A stretch of DNA of 64,000 nt from Trebouxia sp. TZW2008 (Eukaryota; Chlorophyta; Trebouxiophyceae; Trebouxiales; Trebouxiaceae): positions 62,165 through 126,164 of the forward strand of contig BDIU01000154.1 of assembly GCA_002118135.1 (NCBI GenBank), read 5' to 3'. The position numbers and the translations under genes were made by a program. The notes under the pieces are model-generated. The model had not been told where the DNA came from, ran no database searches, and saw only the letters and a list, made by a program, of their open reading frames with translations. Each line of letters begins with the position of its first letter. The stretch's first letter is position 1. This document shows positions 30,701 through 43,500 of the stretch, piece after piece.

Positions 30701-33467
30701 GTGTGAGCAGCAGCAGCGTCAGCAGTGGTGCCAAAAGAGCAGGCAGGCGAGCAAAGTCCCGCAGCCGTAGCAGGTAATGCATCCTTTTTATCCAAAATTG
30801 CATGACTGACCGCAGACCATTGCAAATTGGCAGTACATTGCTGGTTTGTGTCACTGAAGCAGGGTAACTCTGTGTGTCCAGAGCCCGTTATGAAAGCCTG
30901 CACATGCAGGCCTGCAAATTGTGCAATTTGCATCCTGCACCCTGCTTTGCAAAGCTGCACTGTGCTGCAGTGTTGGCTGAGAAGTGCCTGTATCTGCTGC
31001 TGATGCCTAAGCGGGTTCCCTATGTGTGGAAACCAATGTTGGCATGTTCACATCATGCTCGTGTAATGCCACATGGTGTTTGTGGCATGTGGCATCGCAT
31101 GAGCATGATGTCAACATGCCAACAATGGCCTCCACAACCAACACCGGGCGTCCTCATTGCTGAATGGTGACACCATTCAACACCTGGTTGCTGTTTTCAG
31201 TTCCACTGGTTGTCGGTGCAGACAGTGCAAAATGTAACACTGTTTTGTGTGGCCAAAATTCAGGGCTGCCTGCACTAGTTCAAGCTCAGCCTATAGTTGA
31301 GCAACAGCAATTCAGTCAAGCACCAGCATCCCAGCTCTGCACTGCTTTCAAACTGCACTGTTGAGCTTTGCGCCGCTACTCAGTGCTTTCACCTCCTCAA
31401 CTTTGCGCCATTCCTCTGGCATGGAGAGGTCATGGCATTGTTTAGTAGTACAAAGCTGAATTGCAGTGCAATACCAGTGAGTCAGAAGTGAGGACTGCCA
31501 GAATCCAAAATGACACTTAACACACTTTGTAGGGTCAAATGTGTTCTGCCTTGCAGCTTGATGTTGGGCATTAGCACCGCAAAGCTGTGGGCTTGATAAG
31601 CTTGCCCATCAACTTTTGCCATACTGCACGCCATGTGGTATAAACAGTCATGCTGAATTGAATGAAATTCTGTTTGGACAAATTCAGGAATCAGCAATAT
31701 ATAAACAGCTTGCATCCCGCTACAGGGTCGCCTGTCAGGAGCACTGACACTGTTCACACTGCAAGCTGCATCCTGCCCCGTTGCTCTTCAGGAAACACCT
31801 ACCGCAGCTGCTCATGATGCTTCAACACGCACACAGCGTCTCTGTTCACATCGCATCAGTGTGATGCCACATGTTTGTTGGTGGAATCATCATCACAGAA
31901 TATGGTGACACCGTTCAAAACCTGGAGTTCCGCTGGTCGTCAGTACAGAGAGTTGTACTTCTGTGCGATGCTCAGAACCCAGGGCTTCTTGTGTTAATTG
32001 GATTCCATTCACTTCTGCAGTTGAGCGGCAGCAGCAACCACAAGCACTAGCAACCCAGCGTTGTTTCGCACTGGCATTGCAGTGCCTCTTGGCTTTGTTC
32101 TGCTATTCTGTGCTGTGGCCTCTTCATTCTTGAAGACTGATTGAAAAATGTGACCTGTTCAATTTTCAATCAGCTTTCACAACTGAACAGGTCATAGCAC
32201 AGACTAGCAGAACAAACGCTGCAGTGCAAAGCCAGTGAATCAGTCCTTACAAGTGAGCACTGCCATGATCAACACAAAGGCTTTTGTACTTTGTAGGGCA
32301 AAAGCTGGTCTGCCTTGCAGCTTTGTGTTGTGCATCAGTGCTGTAAAGCGGTGGTTTTCCTGATGTGTCCAGTCACATGTAAGGTGCTGTCAGCATGCAT
32401 GCTTTGTGGCACTTCAAACAGTCATGCTGTTTGCACTTCTGTTTCAACATATTGAAGCAAGGTAGCGCATAGATTTGTTAGTCTCTATTGCGTACACAGT
32501 CCTCACAGGTTCATTGATGCATGTCATCACACACTCAAGCTCACTTCAATGAACAGCTTTCAACACTAGGTACTTCATAGCTTCCATTTGCGACTAGCAA
32601 GGTTATACAGGTTCACCAACAAGCCAATAATGATGATGGCAGCGGTAAGGAGGATGACAACAATGTGATTGAGCAACAAATGCTGTTTCGTGTAGGCTTC
32701 GCAGCCCAGTGAGGCGGCGACTAAGCAGGGGCCGCTCCCCAGTGCCCCTCAGGCCAGGGCAGAGGCGACCGTCAGACCTGCGCATTGATGACAACACCAG
32801 GGGGCTATTCCTTCAGGGTCTCAGAACAGTCCTGCGACGCAAGCGCACGCCCTTTAACATTTCCCTCATCAACGACGTGATGCGGCTTGAAGACCGCCGC
32901 TGGAACGTCAGAGTGGCTTTTGATGTGTCCTTCGCAGTCCTGTGCCAGAAGTTTGAGATGGACAAGGAGATTGTGCTGGGCTACTCTGGAGACTCTGTCA
33001 TGATTGATGGGGCTCCCAAGTATGAGGTTGACCGGCGGTCTCTGAGCCCTACTAGGCGAGGAGGCAGGTCCGTTTCACCAGCTGCAAGGCGGAGGTCTGG
33101 CTCCCCTCGAAAGCTGTCTGTATCTCCTCCTCCCATGCGCAGGTCCCTCACACCTGTCAGACGCAGATCCTTAACTCCCGTCAGACGCAGGGCTCTTACA
33201 CCAGTCAGACGAAGGTCAATTTCACCAGTCAGGAGGCGCTCCCCTTCTCCAGCCAGGAGGCCTATCAGGTCCCCTTCGCCTATCAGGGTAAGGCGGCGTT
33301 CACCTTCGCCTCCAGTTAGACGGCGGCGCCGCAGCTCAACACCGCCACGCCGCAGATCTGTCTCACCCCTGCCACGCTCAAGAGCAGTTGCGAGAGGTTT
33401 GCCTGACAACAATGAAAGATGGGAAACTACTGATGGAGCTTCTGCAGACCGCTGGGTCATGAAATGA
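27760..33467 (+). CDS. SR-rich nuclear protein with an N-terminal coiled coil and an unrecognised domain, 744 aa
   Basis: Eight exons in phase: 27760-27843, 27918-28011, 28085-28209, 28295-28474, 28951-29093, 29521-29646, 30063-30773, 32696-33467. Residues ~1-180 are Ala/Glu/Gln-rich helix (MKFLPPAAALQLTQKSSKAA; TEEVDNAETAAAVAIED), probably coiled coil. Then comes a long RS region (KARSRSRSRSAASS; SRRRRSSSRPRRRSS) and a Lys/Ser/Asp-rich stretch with many SDSD and KSKS acidophilic sites. The last exon encodes a compact, non-repetitive ~75-aa block (TRGLFLQGLRTVLRRKRTPF; NISLINDVMRLEDRRW; VSFAVLCQKFEM) followed by repeats of R-R-S-x-T/S-P-V. There is no RRM or zinc knuckle. A splicing or nuclear-speckle role is inferred from composition only. 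The 1.9-kb last intron carries a large duplication and foldbacks. Confidence 0.8.
28659..28760. repeat. Inverted repeat, 30-bp arms with 2 mismatches
   Basis: Arms 28659-28688 and 28731-28760 (core tgtatgacccagatcc pairs with its complement). It lies in the SR-gene intron between exons 4 and 5. Confidence 0.9.
31037..31124. repeat. Inverted repeat, 39-bp arms with 4 mismatches
   Basis: Arms 31037-31075 and 31086-31124; the loop is about 10 bases. The left arm begins tgttggcatgttcacatcat. It lies in the last intron of the SR gene and could fold into a miRNA-precursor-sized hairpin. Confidence 0.92.
31055..32360 (+). repeat. Diverged ~560-bp tandem duplication in the SR-gene last intron
   Basis: 31055-31620 and about 31855-32360 align in the same order: 'atgccacatg', 'ggtgacaccattcaacacct', 'ttccactggttgtcggt', 'ccagtgagtcag', 'actttgtagggtcaaa', 'ctgccttgcagctt' all recur with substitutions. 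No exon is included in the unit. Confidence 0.8.
32094..32216. repeat. Nested inverted repeats in the second duplicate
   Basis: Outer arms 32094-32119 and 32191-32216 (26 bp, 3 mismatches). An inner pair tgacctgttca / tgaacaggtca lies at 32151-32161 and 32184-32194, and a gattgaaaa / ttttcaatc pair overlaps it. Confidence 0.85.
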
Positions 33468-34562
33468 GGGCTGTTGCAAAGTGGCCATTTCTTCAAGAAC
33501 CTCACTTTCCTCTGCAGCAAGCTACAGTGCACAAGAGATGCTGCATGACATGCGCTACATGCTCAATGCGGCAGCAGTGACGCTCATTTGTGTGCAAGAC
33601 ATAGACCATTGCACTGCAGTTTCATGCAAATTTTGGGCTGCTTGCATTTCTGTTGTGCATCTGCTTGCTGTAAGCTTTTGCAACCTCAAACTCAGCTGTT
33701 GCTGCAAACACAGCTTTGAGCAGACTTTTTTTTGGTCATTTCTGCAGCCCGTATGCACGTATATATCAATGATGCCAGCATTGATTTCTAGTCAGCTGTC
33801 ACCGTCATGGTCTTCGTTTTCGTACACAGGAAAGTTGTTTCAGTCATACCTTGCCTTACATCTTTTGTATCGATTTTACAGTGGGCGGTCAAGGACAAAT
33901 GCAGACATGCCATGATGACAGATACAGAATGCTTCCCCCACGTCTCGTCAGCTGTTGCATGTAACGCAAAGCTGACTCAAGTTGGCTCACCCCCTGCAGC
34001 TGCAGCATCTCTTTCACGATTTGAATCTGTGTTAGCTGGAGTATTGATTCCGCTGACAGTGTGTATCCTAACATGCGTCGCAACTGCAGCACACAGAGCG
34101 AAGCACAGACTTTGCAAAGTGACGAAAGCATGCTCAGCAAGGTTGCAGCCAGGACTAGCGTGACTAAAATTAGTGAACCAGCATTTTGAAATTGAATTGT
34201 AGCTACCCGTTCTTGCTCGGCTTGCCTAAACAATTGGCCCGATCGGCACGCAAGGGCAGATCGACAGCTGTCGCGTTGCTGCTTCTCGCGTATCGCATGC
34301 TGTGTGATGCGTTGGTGACGTTATAATCGCTGTGCCTTTGCTCTCGACTTGTAATATAGATCGGCTCACACTGCATGTCAGTCAACCTTCTGCACACATC
34401 CAGTGAACAGTTTTGCAATCTATGAAGCGTAAAGGATTCAAGCTGCTTGATCAACCACACACTGAGCAGTAGAGCAGCCATTGTCCACCAACAAAGTCGG
34501 CAGCACTGGCTGCCTTGCCAGTAGGAGACGATGGCAAGAAGTGAAGACAAGTCTTATCACTG
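33468..34562. other. Intergenic, SR gene 3' flank / 903-aa gene promoter
   Basis: About 1.1 kb. I see no exon with family similarity on either strand. Open frames here have no recognisable motifs. The part from about 34200 is richer in CpG, consistent with promoter sequence for the gene starting at 34563. Confidence 0.45.
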
Positions 34563-37500
34563 ATGCCGCGCAGTCTCCGTAGTACGCGTCAGATGGATCA
34601 GCAGACGGTGCATGCTGTGCCTGCCAGCGTTGAGGCTGTGTCACCATCAGCAGAAGGGCCACCAGCTGGCACTCAGCGCTCAGTCATGAAGTTTATGCCT
34701 GGCAAAATCAGTGCTAACAAGTATGAGCAGCGAGTGGACAATTGCACCAAGCAGCAGCTATCTCTTCTCCTCAACTCAGCAGACTATCAACGCTTTCAGA
34801 AAAGCAAGTTGACACCTCAAAACGCGTCCTGGAAGCCCTTAACTGCAGCTCTCTTTGGTCTGTTTTGCCTCATTGCACTATTCCTGGCCGCTCTGGCACC
34901 ACAGTACCTGTCAGCTCTCCAACAGCAGGTGCGCAGCGCTAGCAATGCACTACTAGCATCAACGAATTGTGACAAGTCACAAGGCTGTTCTGTGCTGTGC
35001 CGTTATGCTATGCTATCCTGTGCTGTGCTATGCTATGCAATGCTACACTATGCCGCTGCAAATTGGAAAGGAGTTATGTTGCACACTGCTAGGTGCTCAG
35101 CGTCAGCCGTCCTGCAACTTTGACACAGCCTGACGCTGCAGCGCAGCCTCAGACAGCGTATCAAGAGCTCATTCCCGGCAGCATTGCACCTGAAAGCTTG
35201 TCAGATTGGGGGGACTCAGGCATCACGACAGACAGCTGGCTACAAGCACAGATGCAAGAGAATGCTTACACTCAGCATCTGCATGACAGCTTGCAAGCAA
35301 TGAAACAACAAGAAAAGATGCTGTATGAGCAGTCACTGTCAGACAATGATCTTTACGCTGCTGGAGCTGATACAGAGTAAGCAACATGCAGTCACATGCT
35401 GCACTGCTGAGAGAGGCACTCAAGAAGCACAACACATTCAAATGACATGCATGATACAGCTGTACAATCTTTGCACTAGCACTTGGTCTCTTGAGCATGG
35501 AGCAAATACTTTCTGCTGCTTTACTCTAGATCCACACGACTTCACAACCCCCAGTTCAACATTGACAACTGCTCACTGATTTGCAGGCGAGAGCATGGCC
35601 CTCATGAATGGGTTGGTGATCTGGAGCTCACCGCGCCTACTGCTGGCTTTGGTAAGCTTTGCCAGCACAGTGATCAATACTGTTGTCAATGCTGACGTTA
35701 CTTTCAGTGTGGCCAAGTTGTAGCGCGCATGGCATGCAGGCATCTGCACCCTTGTGGCTGCGCTGGTGAGCTCTGTTGTCTGGTGGAAACACCGTATTAC
35801 AGAGAAGTGCCTGCAAAATCATGTGAGGGGCCTCAGAGCAAAGCTGCTGGAAAGCTTGCACAGCCAGGTACCTCACACACTTCCAGTTTTGCATAACGTT
35901 GATCTGCACTGAGCTGATTGTAGCAGTCAGGCAACTCAGGATTGGTTTTGGGTCTGACTGCTGTGACACAGCAATCATCAGTACCTTGGAAAGTATAGTT
36001 TATAAATATGTGTATGTAGTGATAATATAGTGATGCAGCTGTTATGCCTGTTGGCTTGAGTGCTGCAAGCGTTCACATTTCTGCAGTCAGTGTTGACAAA
36101 ATTATGCACATGATCACACAGCATGGGCACACAGCATGTCCAGGGTCAATCCTTGCCTGAATCTGATGGGCATATTGTCATTGCCATTGAAGCAGTCTCT
36201 TGGCTGACTACAGCATATTATATGTTTCTTCGTCTTCTCATGACATGCTTCTGCAGCCACCTTTTCAACAGGTGCAACCAGCTAATCCTACGTATCATGT
36301 TTGAAATCGCCACTGAGCAAAGCTTAACCAGTGTCAACGTGCAGGTGGCAAGTATGTGTAAGGCGCATGAGCTGCAAGGGAAGCTGGATAAGAGGGAGCA
36401 GGAGATGGAGGTGCTCAACATGGAGCTGCTGCGGTCATCACAATTCTGTGCAGCTGAACTGTCTTGTTGTGTTTCAGGCTGACACTGAGCAGAGCTTGGC
36501 CAGTCTGAAGGAGCAGCTGGCTAGCATGAGCAAGGTGCATGAGCAGCTGGAGGAAGCTTTGAAGGGGCTGCAAGGGAAGCTGGATCTGAGGGAGCAGGAG
36601 ATGGAGGTGCTCAACATGGAGCTGCTGCAGTCATCACAATTCTGTCCAGCTGAACTGTCTTGTTGTGTTTCAGGCTGACGCTGAGCAGAGCTTGACCAGT
36701 CTGAAGGAGCAGCTGGCTAGCATGCGCAAGGTGCATGAGCAGCTGGAGGAAGCTGTGAAGGCGCTGCAAGGGAAGCTGGATCTGAGGGAGCAGGAAATGG
36801 AGGTGCTCAACATGGAGCTGCTGGCCAAGACCAAGCTGGCTGAGCTGCAGCGGGAGTACCGGGAGAAAATGGCCCTGCATATGCCCCTCCCTCAGGTTCA
36901 ATCTTTGACTTTGTCCTGCTTAAGCTCCTGATGTTTGCATAATCCTGGCAGTGGTTACTGTCAAGAGCATGACCACATCTGTGACCACATGGGGCGATGC
37001 TTTCAGTACAGTCCTCAGGCTCATAACTTTATGCACTTGACTTGTGCAATTTGATACTTAAACTCCGACACACCCCCTTGCCCCAGGTTAATATGTATAT
37101 GATCAATGCAGCATGAGACAGCAATTATTGTTGGTGCAAGCTTGTGTGTGAACTGCAGCAATTCATTGTGACCTTGTAAGAATCTCATCATGGTACAATG
37201 GTTGTACCCTTTTCCAGCGAGTCCTGCTGAGCACAGCATCTGTTGTTCTGATCATTGCAAGACATCACGGCGGCTTGCTTGCACCCCTGAAACTGTTGCC
37301 AGCATCTTACATGAGAAAGCCACAAAGAGATCAGCCATGTTGGCTGGGTATCTAACATGAGAAAGCCACAAAGACATCAGCCATGTTGGCTGGGTACAGC
37401 ATGCAAACAATCCTGCTTCTTCACAGTGTCTTGTTGCCTGTGTAGGGTGAGGATGACATTTCTGAGCCATGCAGCACGGGAGGAAATGACGACTCCAACC

Positions 37501-40500
37501 CCAAACCCCTGCCCTCCAAAGGACAGCCCGTCAGACCTTGCACCAGATCATCTTGACTGCTGCATTGCAATAAAGCAAGAACTTTATTCTTTGTGCCTGT
37601 GCAGGGTGAAGATGACATTTCTGAGCCATGTGCCAGCGAGAGGGGAGATCTGATGACCCCACCCCAGCCTGCCCCCAGGGACACCCCTGCAGACCCCGCA
37701 TCAGACACAGAAATGTCCTTCAGGGACCTGGTAGATGACTCAGATGAAGAAGAGCGCCTGGCGCTCAGCAAGGCCCTGAACAGCGGCCAGGTGCTGGTGG
37801 ATGCTGAGGACTTGGAGGTCAGGCTGTGCCAACAGAATGTTGACGATGTGCTTTGCAAATGCTGTGTGTCAATTGTGCTTGCTTGCGGCTTGTGATTGCA
37901 ATTGCCAGCAATTGTGCGTCGCAGCTGGATTTTACCTGATCCTGTCTGCGTTTGAGATCGCTCCGACCTGTACTGTGCTGTGCTGAAAATGGTTTTTTCA
38001 CTGCCATTGGACAGCTGTGTGTCAAAGAGCTAGCGCGTACACAGGCTCTACACACAACTGCGGCATACTTTGTAGCTACTGCTGTGGCAGTGATATTGAG
38101 CAGGTGCTATATTGTGTGCATAAGGTGTGCAAAAACAGTGACACATACGCGTATTATGCAGCATGCACAGCAATGCATGCAGAGCTCTGTATGCAGCAAA
38201 GCAGAAGTGGTTTGCCCATGACCTTTTCTGGCATGCTGGTCAATCAGTAGAAAGCCATGGTGTGCAATGCAGAACAGGGCAGACATGGAGACAGAGTACA
38301 GCTGTCGTCTCCATGTCTGCCGCTACAGAAGGGGTGCCAGGAGCTGACCCAATCAGGCAATCATGACTCAGTACGCTCCTGATTTGACCGAGTCTTTCTG
38401 TCAAGCAACAAGACATGGTGTGCGATGCAGAACTGGGCAGAGATGGAGACAGAATACCAGCAGCTACAGGAGGAGTGCCAGGAGCTGACCAGTGTGCTGC
38501 AGCAGCGTGACTTGCAGCTGTGTGACCTGGATCAGCAGCTCAGAGACCTGGCTGTACGCATGAAGGTCTGTCACTCCTGATATTTCCTTGCTGCAGATGC
38601 ACAGGCATTTGCAGAATGTCAGACAATTTTGAGATCACAGGCATCCTCAAAACAACACACAAGCGTCTGCAACAATTCAGACAGCTGCAACAGCACAAGC
38701 ATGCCAAAACGTTTTGAGCTACAACAGCTCAGACGTCCCAAAGCACAGGCATTTCTGAATCCAAAGAGCTGCACAACACCACAGGCGCTTGCACAAGCAC
38801 ACACATCGACAACAGCACCGGCACCTTCGAAAGCACAGGTCTCTGTCAAAACATGGGCATGTGGCGACCTGTAACATGTGCGTAGGGTGAGGCAGGCAGC
38901 AGGGATGACACAGTGAAGGAGCTGCGGCGGTGGCTGGACCAGGCCCAGGGGCAGCTGCAGAACACCCAGACTGCCCTGCACGAGAGGGAGGAGGACTGCA
39001 AGACCCTGGAGGCAGCCATTGACAGCCTGCAGGCCTTCAAAGTATGCTTGCAGCGGTAGCAGTGCATCACAGCATAATATGAAAGCATTGTCTTTTTTTG
39101 TGTCCAGTCACTCATGGTGAACTATTCAGTTGCTGAAGCTGCTTGCGATGTTGCAAGCAAACATCATAAGCATGATATTTTCTTATAACATGAAGCTACA
39201 AATCCTCATTGCAGCTCCTAACAACAGCTTTGCATTGCTGCGGCTTTGCTGCTTGCTTAGCATTGCCTGCCCTCCTCACACACAAAGCGTCTGCAAAGTG
39301 AACCTGCACCGCCTGGTCACACCGTCAGCAGAGACTGAAGTGCAACTGTGACAAGCACGATCAATGCAAGACAATGCCAGACAATCCTGCAGCCACCTAT
39401 GTCACTCTGCCCAATATTCATGTATCCCTGACTTTATGCATGGAGGCCGTCAGGCAATCTGTCATCAAGTCAGACACTTGTGCAACTGTGGAGGTGAGAA
39501 GGCGATTGATCGGCAGCAGGCAAGAATGCTGTCTCATTGATTCTGCAGGACAAAGTGACAGCCAGTCAGGAGGCCGGTGAGGAGCAGAGCAGCAGCCTGG
39601 CAGAGATGCAGGAGGGCCTGAAGAAGAGCAGTGTCGCTCTGGAGGCGGCTCAGGCACAGGTGGCGGCGGGACAAGAAGAGGTGCAGGAGCTGACGCAGCG
39701 CCTGACTGCAGCCCAAGCAGACATTGCCAGCCTGCAGGTCTGTGTCAAGACCTCATCATGCAATGCCATGCATGCTGTCAACAACCGTTCATGTCAGCAA
39801 TCGCCTATTCTCCTGGTACCCATCACTGGTCAAAGGAAGGTTTTCCAAAATAAACATGGCATCATTGCAACAAGAGGCAACTTCTGGGGACCACTGATGA
39901 TAACAGTGAAGATGCTACTATGCTTCTGCTGTTCATGACCTGGTGGCCTGATTGAACTGCATGGCATTTCAGCTTGCTTACTGCATGCTGGTGCATCCTG
40001 TCTGTCTGTATGTCAAGCTGGCGGGTAGCTCTGAGATGCAGGCACAGCTAAAGTCAGAGAACAAGGAAATTATCATCAAAATGAAATGATGATAACAAGG
40101 ACAGATACAAGCATGACAGTAGTAGTACCAGTATTGGTGACAACTCATTCACAGTAACAATGATGATGACACTGGTTATTGTAGTAAATTTTTCCCGTGA
40201 GTGTAGGCCCAGCTGGGGTGGGCGGAGGCAAGGGAGGCAGCCTTAGCCAGGGAGCAGGAGATCATGTCTACTTCTGGCAACAACACTGATGATATTGATG
40301 CATGAATTGTCCTTGACAGGGCAGGTGGCTGGGGTGATGGACATGATGATCATTGAACAGTAGCAGTACCTGTGACAATAATGGTGTTTGAAGAAAGTCC
40401 TTTCTCATGTGTGCAGGCCCAGCTAGGGGCGGCAGAGGCTAGGGAGGCTGCCTTAGCCAGAGAGCAGGAGATCATGCAGGGGGCCTTGACAGGGCAAGTG

Positions 40501-43500
40501 GCCGGGGTGATGGACATGATGAAGGGCCTCAGGGTTAGCCTCTCCACCAAGCTCAGTGAGAGTCAGGCTGTGTGCCAAGCGCTTGCGCATGAGCTGGCGG
40601 CTCAGAAGGCCAAGACAGCTGCCTATGAACGGTATGCTTTTGTGGCACTGCTACCAAATGCAAAGTACTCAGCAGTGTTGGCAGCTTTGTCGAGGACAAG
40701 GCTGTCTGACAGCACCTTGCACATGATTTGGCAGCTCAGAAAGCCAAGCCCGCTGCCTATGAATGGTATGGGCTTGCCCTGTGACTATGCCTGTCATTTG
40801 GTGTGCATCTCGTTTCCCTGGCAATGGTTGTAAGGCATTGTTTTCTCAAACGAGAGCCAGGCTGTGTGCCGGGCCCTTGCCCATGAGCTGGCTGCCCAGA
40901 AGGTCACCTGTGAACGGTGTGTACCTTGTTCCTGTCATAACCTGGCATGCTGAAGCACCCGCCTTGTCATTTAGCTCTGGTTCATATTGTCTCAATGTTA
41001 TAAATCTGAGGTGCCGAGCTGCTTTGAGGGACTCAGCGCCCTGGCGTTGGGCTGTGTCAAGAGCAGTGCCACATCAGGCTAACCTTAGCGTGCTAAGCTG
41101 GGATCCTGACTTGGCACATTGCTCATGCAGCAATCGCGGTGCCAAGCAAGAGCGGCCTGTCTGCACCCACTGCATCAGCTTCAGGCTCAGGCTCCCTGCT
41201 GGCCTTCAACACTCCCAACAGCAGCCTGGCCATCACTGCTGCCAGTACCACTCCAGGGTCTGTCATTGGCTGGGGTTCCAATGGCCTACACCCTGAGCTC
41301 TTCAGCTCAGATGTTGACTTGTGATGTTGCCCATGCAGAGGTGCAGTGCCAAGCAAGAGTGGCCTGTCTGCACCCACTGCATCAGCTTCAGGCTCAGGCT
41401 CCCTGCTGGCCTTCAACACTCCCAACAGCACCCTGGCTATCACTGCTGCCAGCACCACTCCAGGGTCTGTCACTGGCTCTGTGGCTGGGCCCCTGGCTCT
41501 AACCCCTGTGCGCCGCCTGGGCCTTCCTGATGATGGTAGGCGTCTGCCATCTGCTTTTTGCGATGTAGCCAGTCAAATGTAGGTTGGTCTGTCATGTAGA
41601 CAGGTTATCTCTTCATCCTTTGGTGCGAACGCTAGGTGTGTACAGCCTGTCTGATGATGGTTTGCGTCTACAATCTATCCTGGTCTGGTGGGTGTCCTGA
41701 GATGTCTGATGGTTTGTCAAGTAATCAGGAATGGCAACAGATACATATATTGGCAAAAGTGGAGGTGCGTTGGCATCAAGTCTTATCCCGCCAGGCCAGC
41801 TTATTCAGAGCGCCACAATATATGTAGCCAACCCATGATCAGCTGTTCTAGGTACCAGCTTGTTCAATTATGCGTTTGTTGTGGATGTTGACCATGACCT
41901 TTCCAACAGGTCTCACGCTGACCTAACCCAAGTTTGTTGTGTCAACATATTGCTTGCATTGCATGATGCTAAGCTGTCTTTGGCTGAAGGTGCAAGTGCC
42001 TATGACTGATCATGGCATGTGTGCAGGCTTGACGCCTGGAGCATCTCAGGCCTTCACAGACCCCTGCTCCCCGGTGGCTTTGACCCCTGAGGGGTCAGTG
42101 ATGTCAGCATCCAGTGGGCCCCTAGCTCTGACCCCAAGCCCTCTGCCTGCCAGGCTTCCCAGTCAAGAGAGGTGGGTTGCACACTGTCACACTTGTTACT
42201 GATACAGCGACTTCTCTCAGTAATAAGTGCATTGATTACCAAGAAAGAGTGTAGTTACTCAGTGTAGTTACTCTTAGCACTGCAGTCATCATGGCGTGAT
42301 TGGTTCCCGATGGCATTGTCCGTACACTGAGAACGTCCTTACATCAAGTGTCCTGAAAAAGATAACTTACTGTAGGCGGCTTACTGACTGGAAGTTTTTG
42401 GAGCTCATCAACTGCTGTCACAGCCTGCACAGTGTGACAGTGACATGCGCTGAGTCTCACTGAAGTGTTTTTTTCGATTTGCGCCTTGCATGACGCGATT
42501 GCCAGCTTACAGCCAGACAGCCAATGTGTCATTGCTGCAGGGAGAGCAGATCCTTTGTGTCAGAGAGAGCGTTACAGAAGAGCAGTGCTGACACTGCTAC
42601 ATCAAGTCAGGTAAACAAACTGCAATGCTGTGCACAATGTCTGAGCTGTCTCTGAGCCCTTGTTCTATGCTTGATCACCTTCTGGTACAATGTCTTGACC
42701 TAATATACTGTCCTGGCATTGGCTGCAGGGACACAGTGAAGGAGAGCAAGAGAACATCCCTCCAGCAGGCACACCCCCTTCTGAGCGTAAGGTGAGCTTG
42801 CTGCACTCGTGTGCAGCTCTTCCAAGTCATGCTGAATTTATACACAGCCTGCCTGTCCAGTGCATAAGTTCCAGAAGAGGCTCACACTATGTGAAAGCTT
42901 AAACCTTGCTCTGGTGAGGCAACTTACTGTGGTGACTGATTTGGCTGCACAGCTGAAGCTGTCAGATCTGCATGATTGCAGAAATGTGTAGCAGGCTTCA
43001 AATTTTCATTGCAGAGTGTTTGCATTTGCCAACAGCAGGTGCTCATGCACAAGTAAGTCCGCATTAGCAGCTTGCATGTGACATCACTCCAGACCTGATC
43101 ACAAAGCCAGTCTGCCTGTTGCAGAAGCTGGCAGTGAAGCGTGTGATGGACGCCTGCACTCGGCACTGCCAGTGCAGGCAGCAATTAGCAAAAGTGCCCT
43201 CATGCCTTGTGACTTCTGCATAAAAAGGTCAAATCGATTGCTGCAGAAGCTGGCAGTGAAGCGTGTGATGGATGCTTGCACCCGACACGGCCAGTGGCAT
43301 CTTGTGGCCTTCCTCAGGGAGATGGGCATTGCCACAGCACAAGACTTGGAGCCTGTCTCACAGGCACAGTTTGACAGGGTCAAGGACAATGGTCTCAGGG
43401 CTCTTCACCCTGCCAACCTGCAAGGTGACCTGCTGCATCAAGCAAGTCTTCAGGCCTGTCTTGCCTGGATCAACCCGCTTCCTGGGGCCTGTTAATTTGT

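Noticed and set aside
30036..30854. Long open frame on the minus strand (272 codons) across the SR exon
   Set aside because: It is the Leu/Ser-rich mirror of an RS/KS repeat coding exon; the plus-strand frame is supported by splicing phase and composition.
32981..33532. Minus-strand frame of 183 codons opposite the last SR exon
   Set aside because: A repetitive shadow of the RR-S-x-TPV repeats, with no independent motif or splice context.
34203..34662. Minus-strand frames upstream of the 903-aa gene
   Set aside because: Leu/Cys-rich frames with no start context or splice partners; the interval is better read as promoter and 5' flank.
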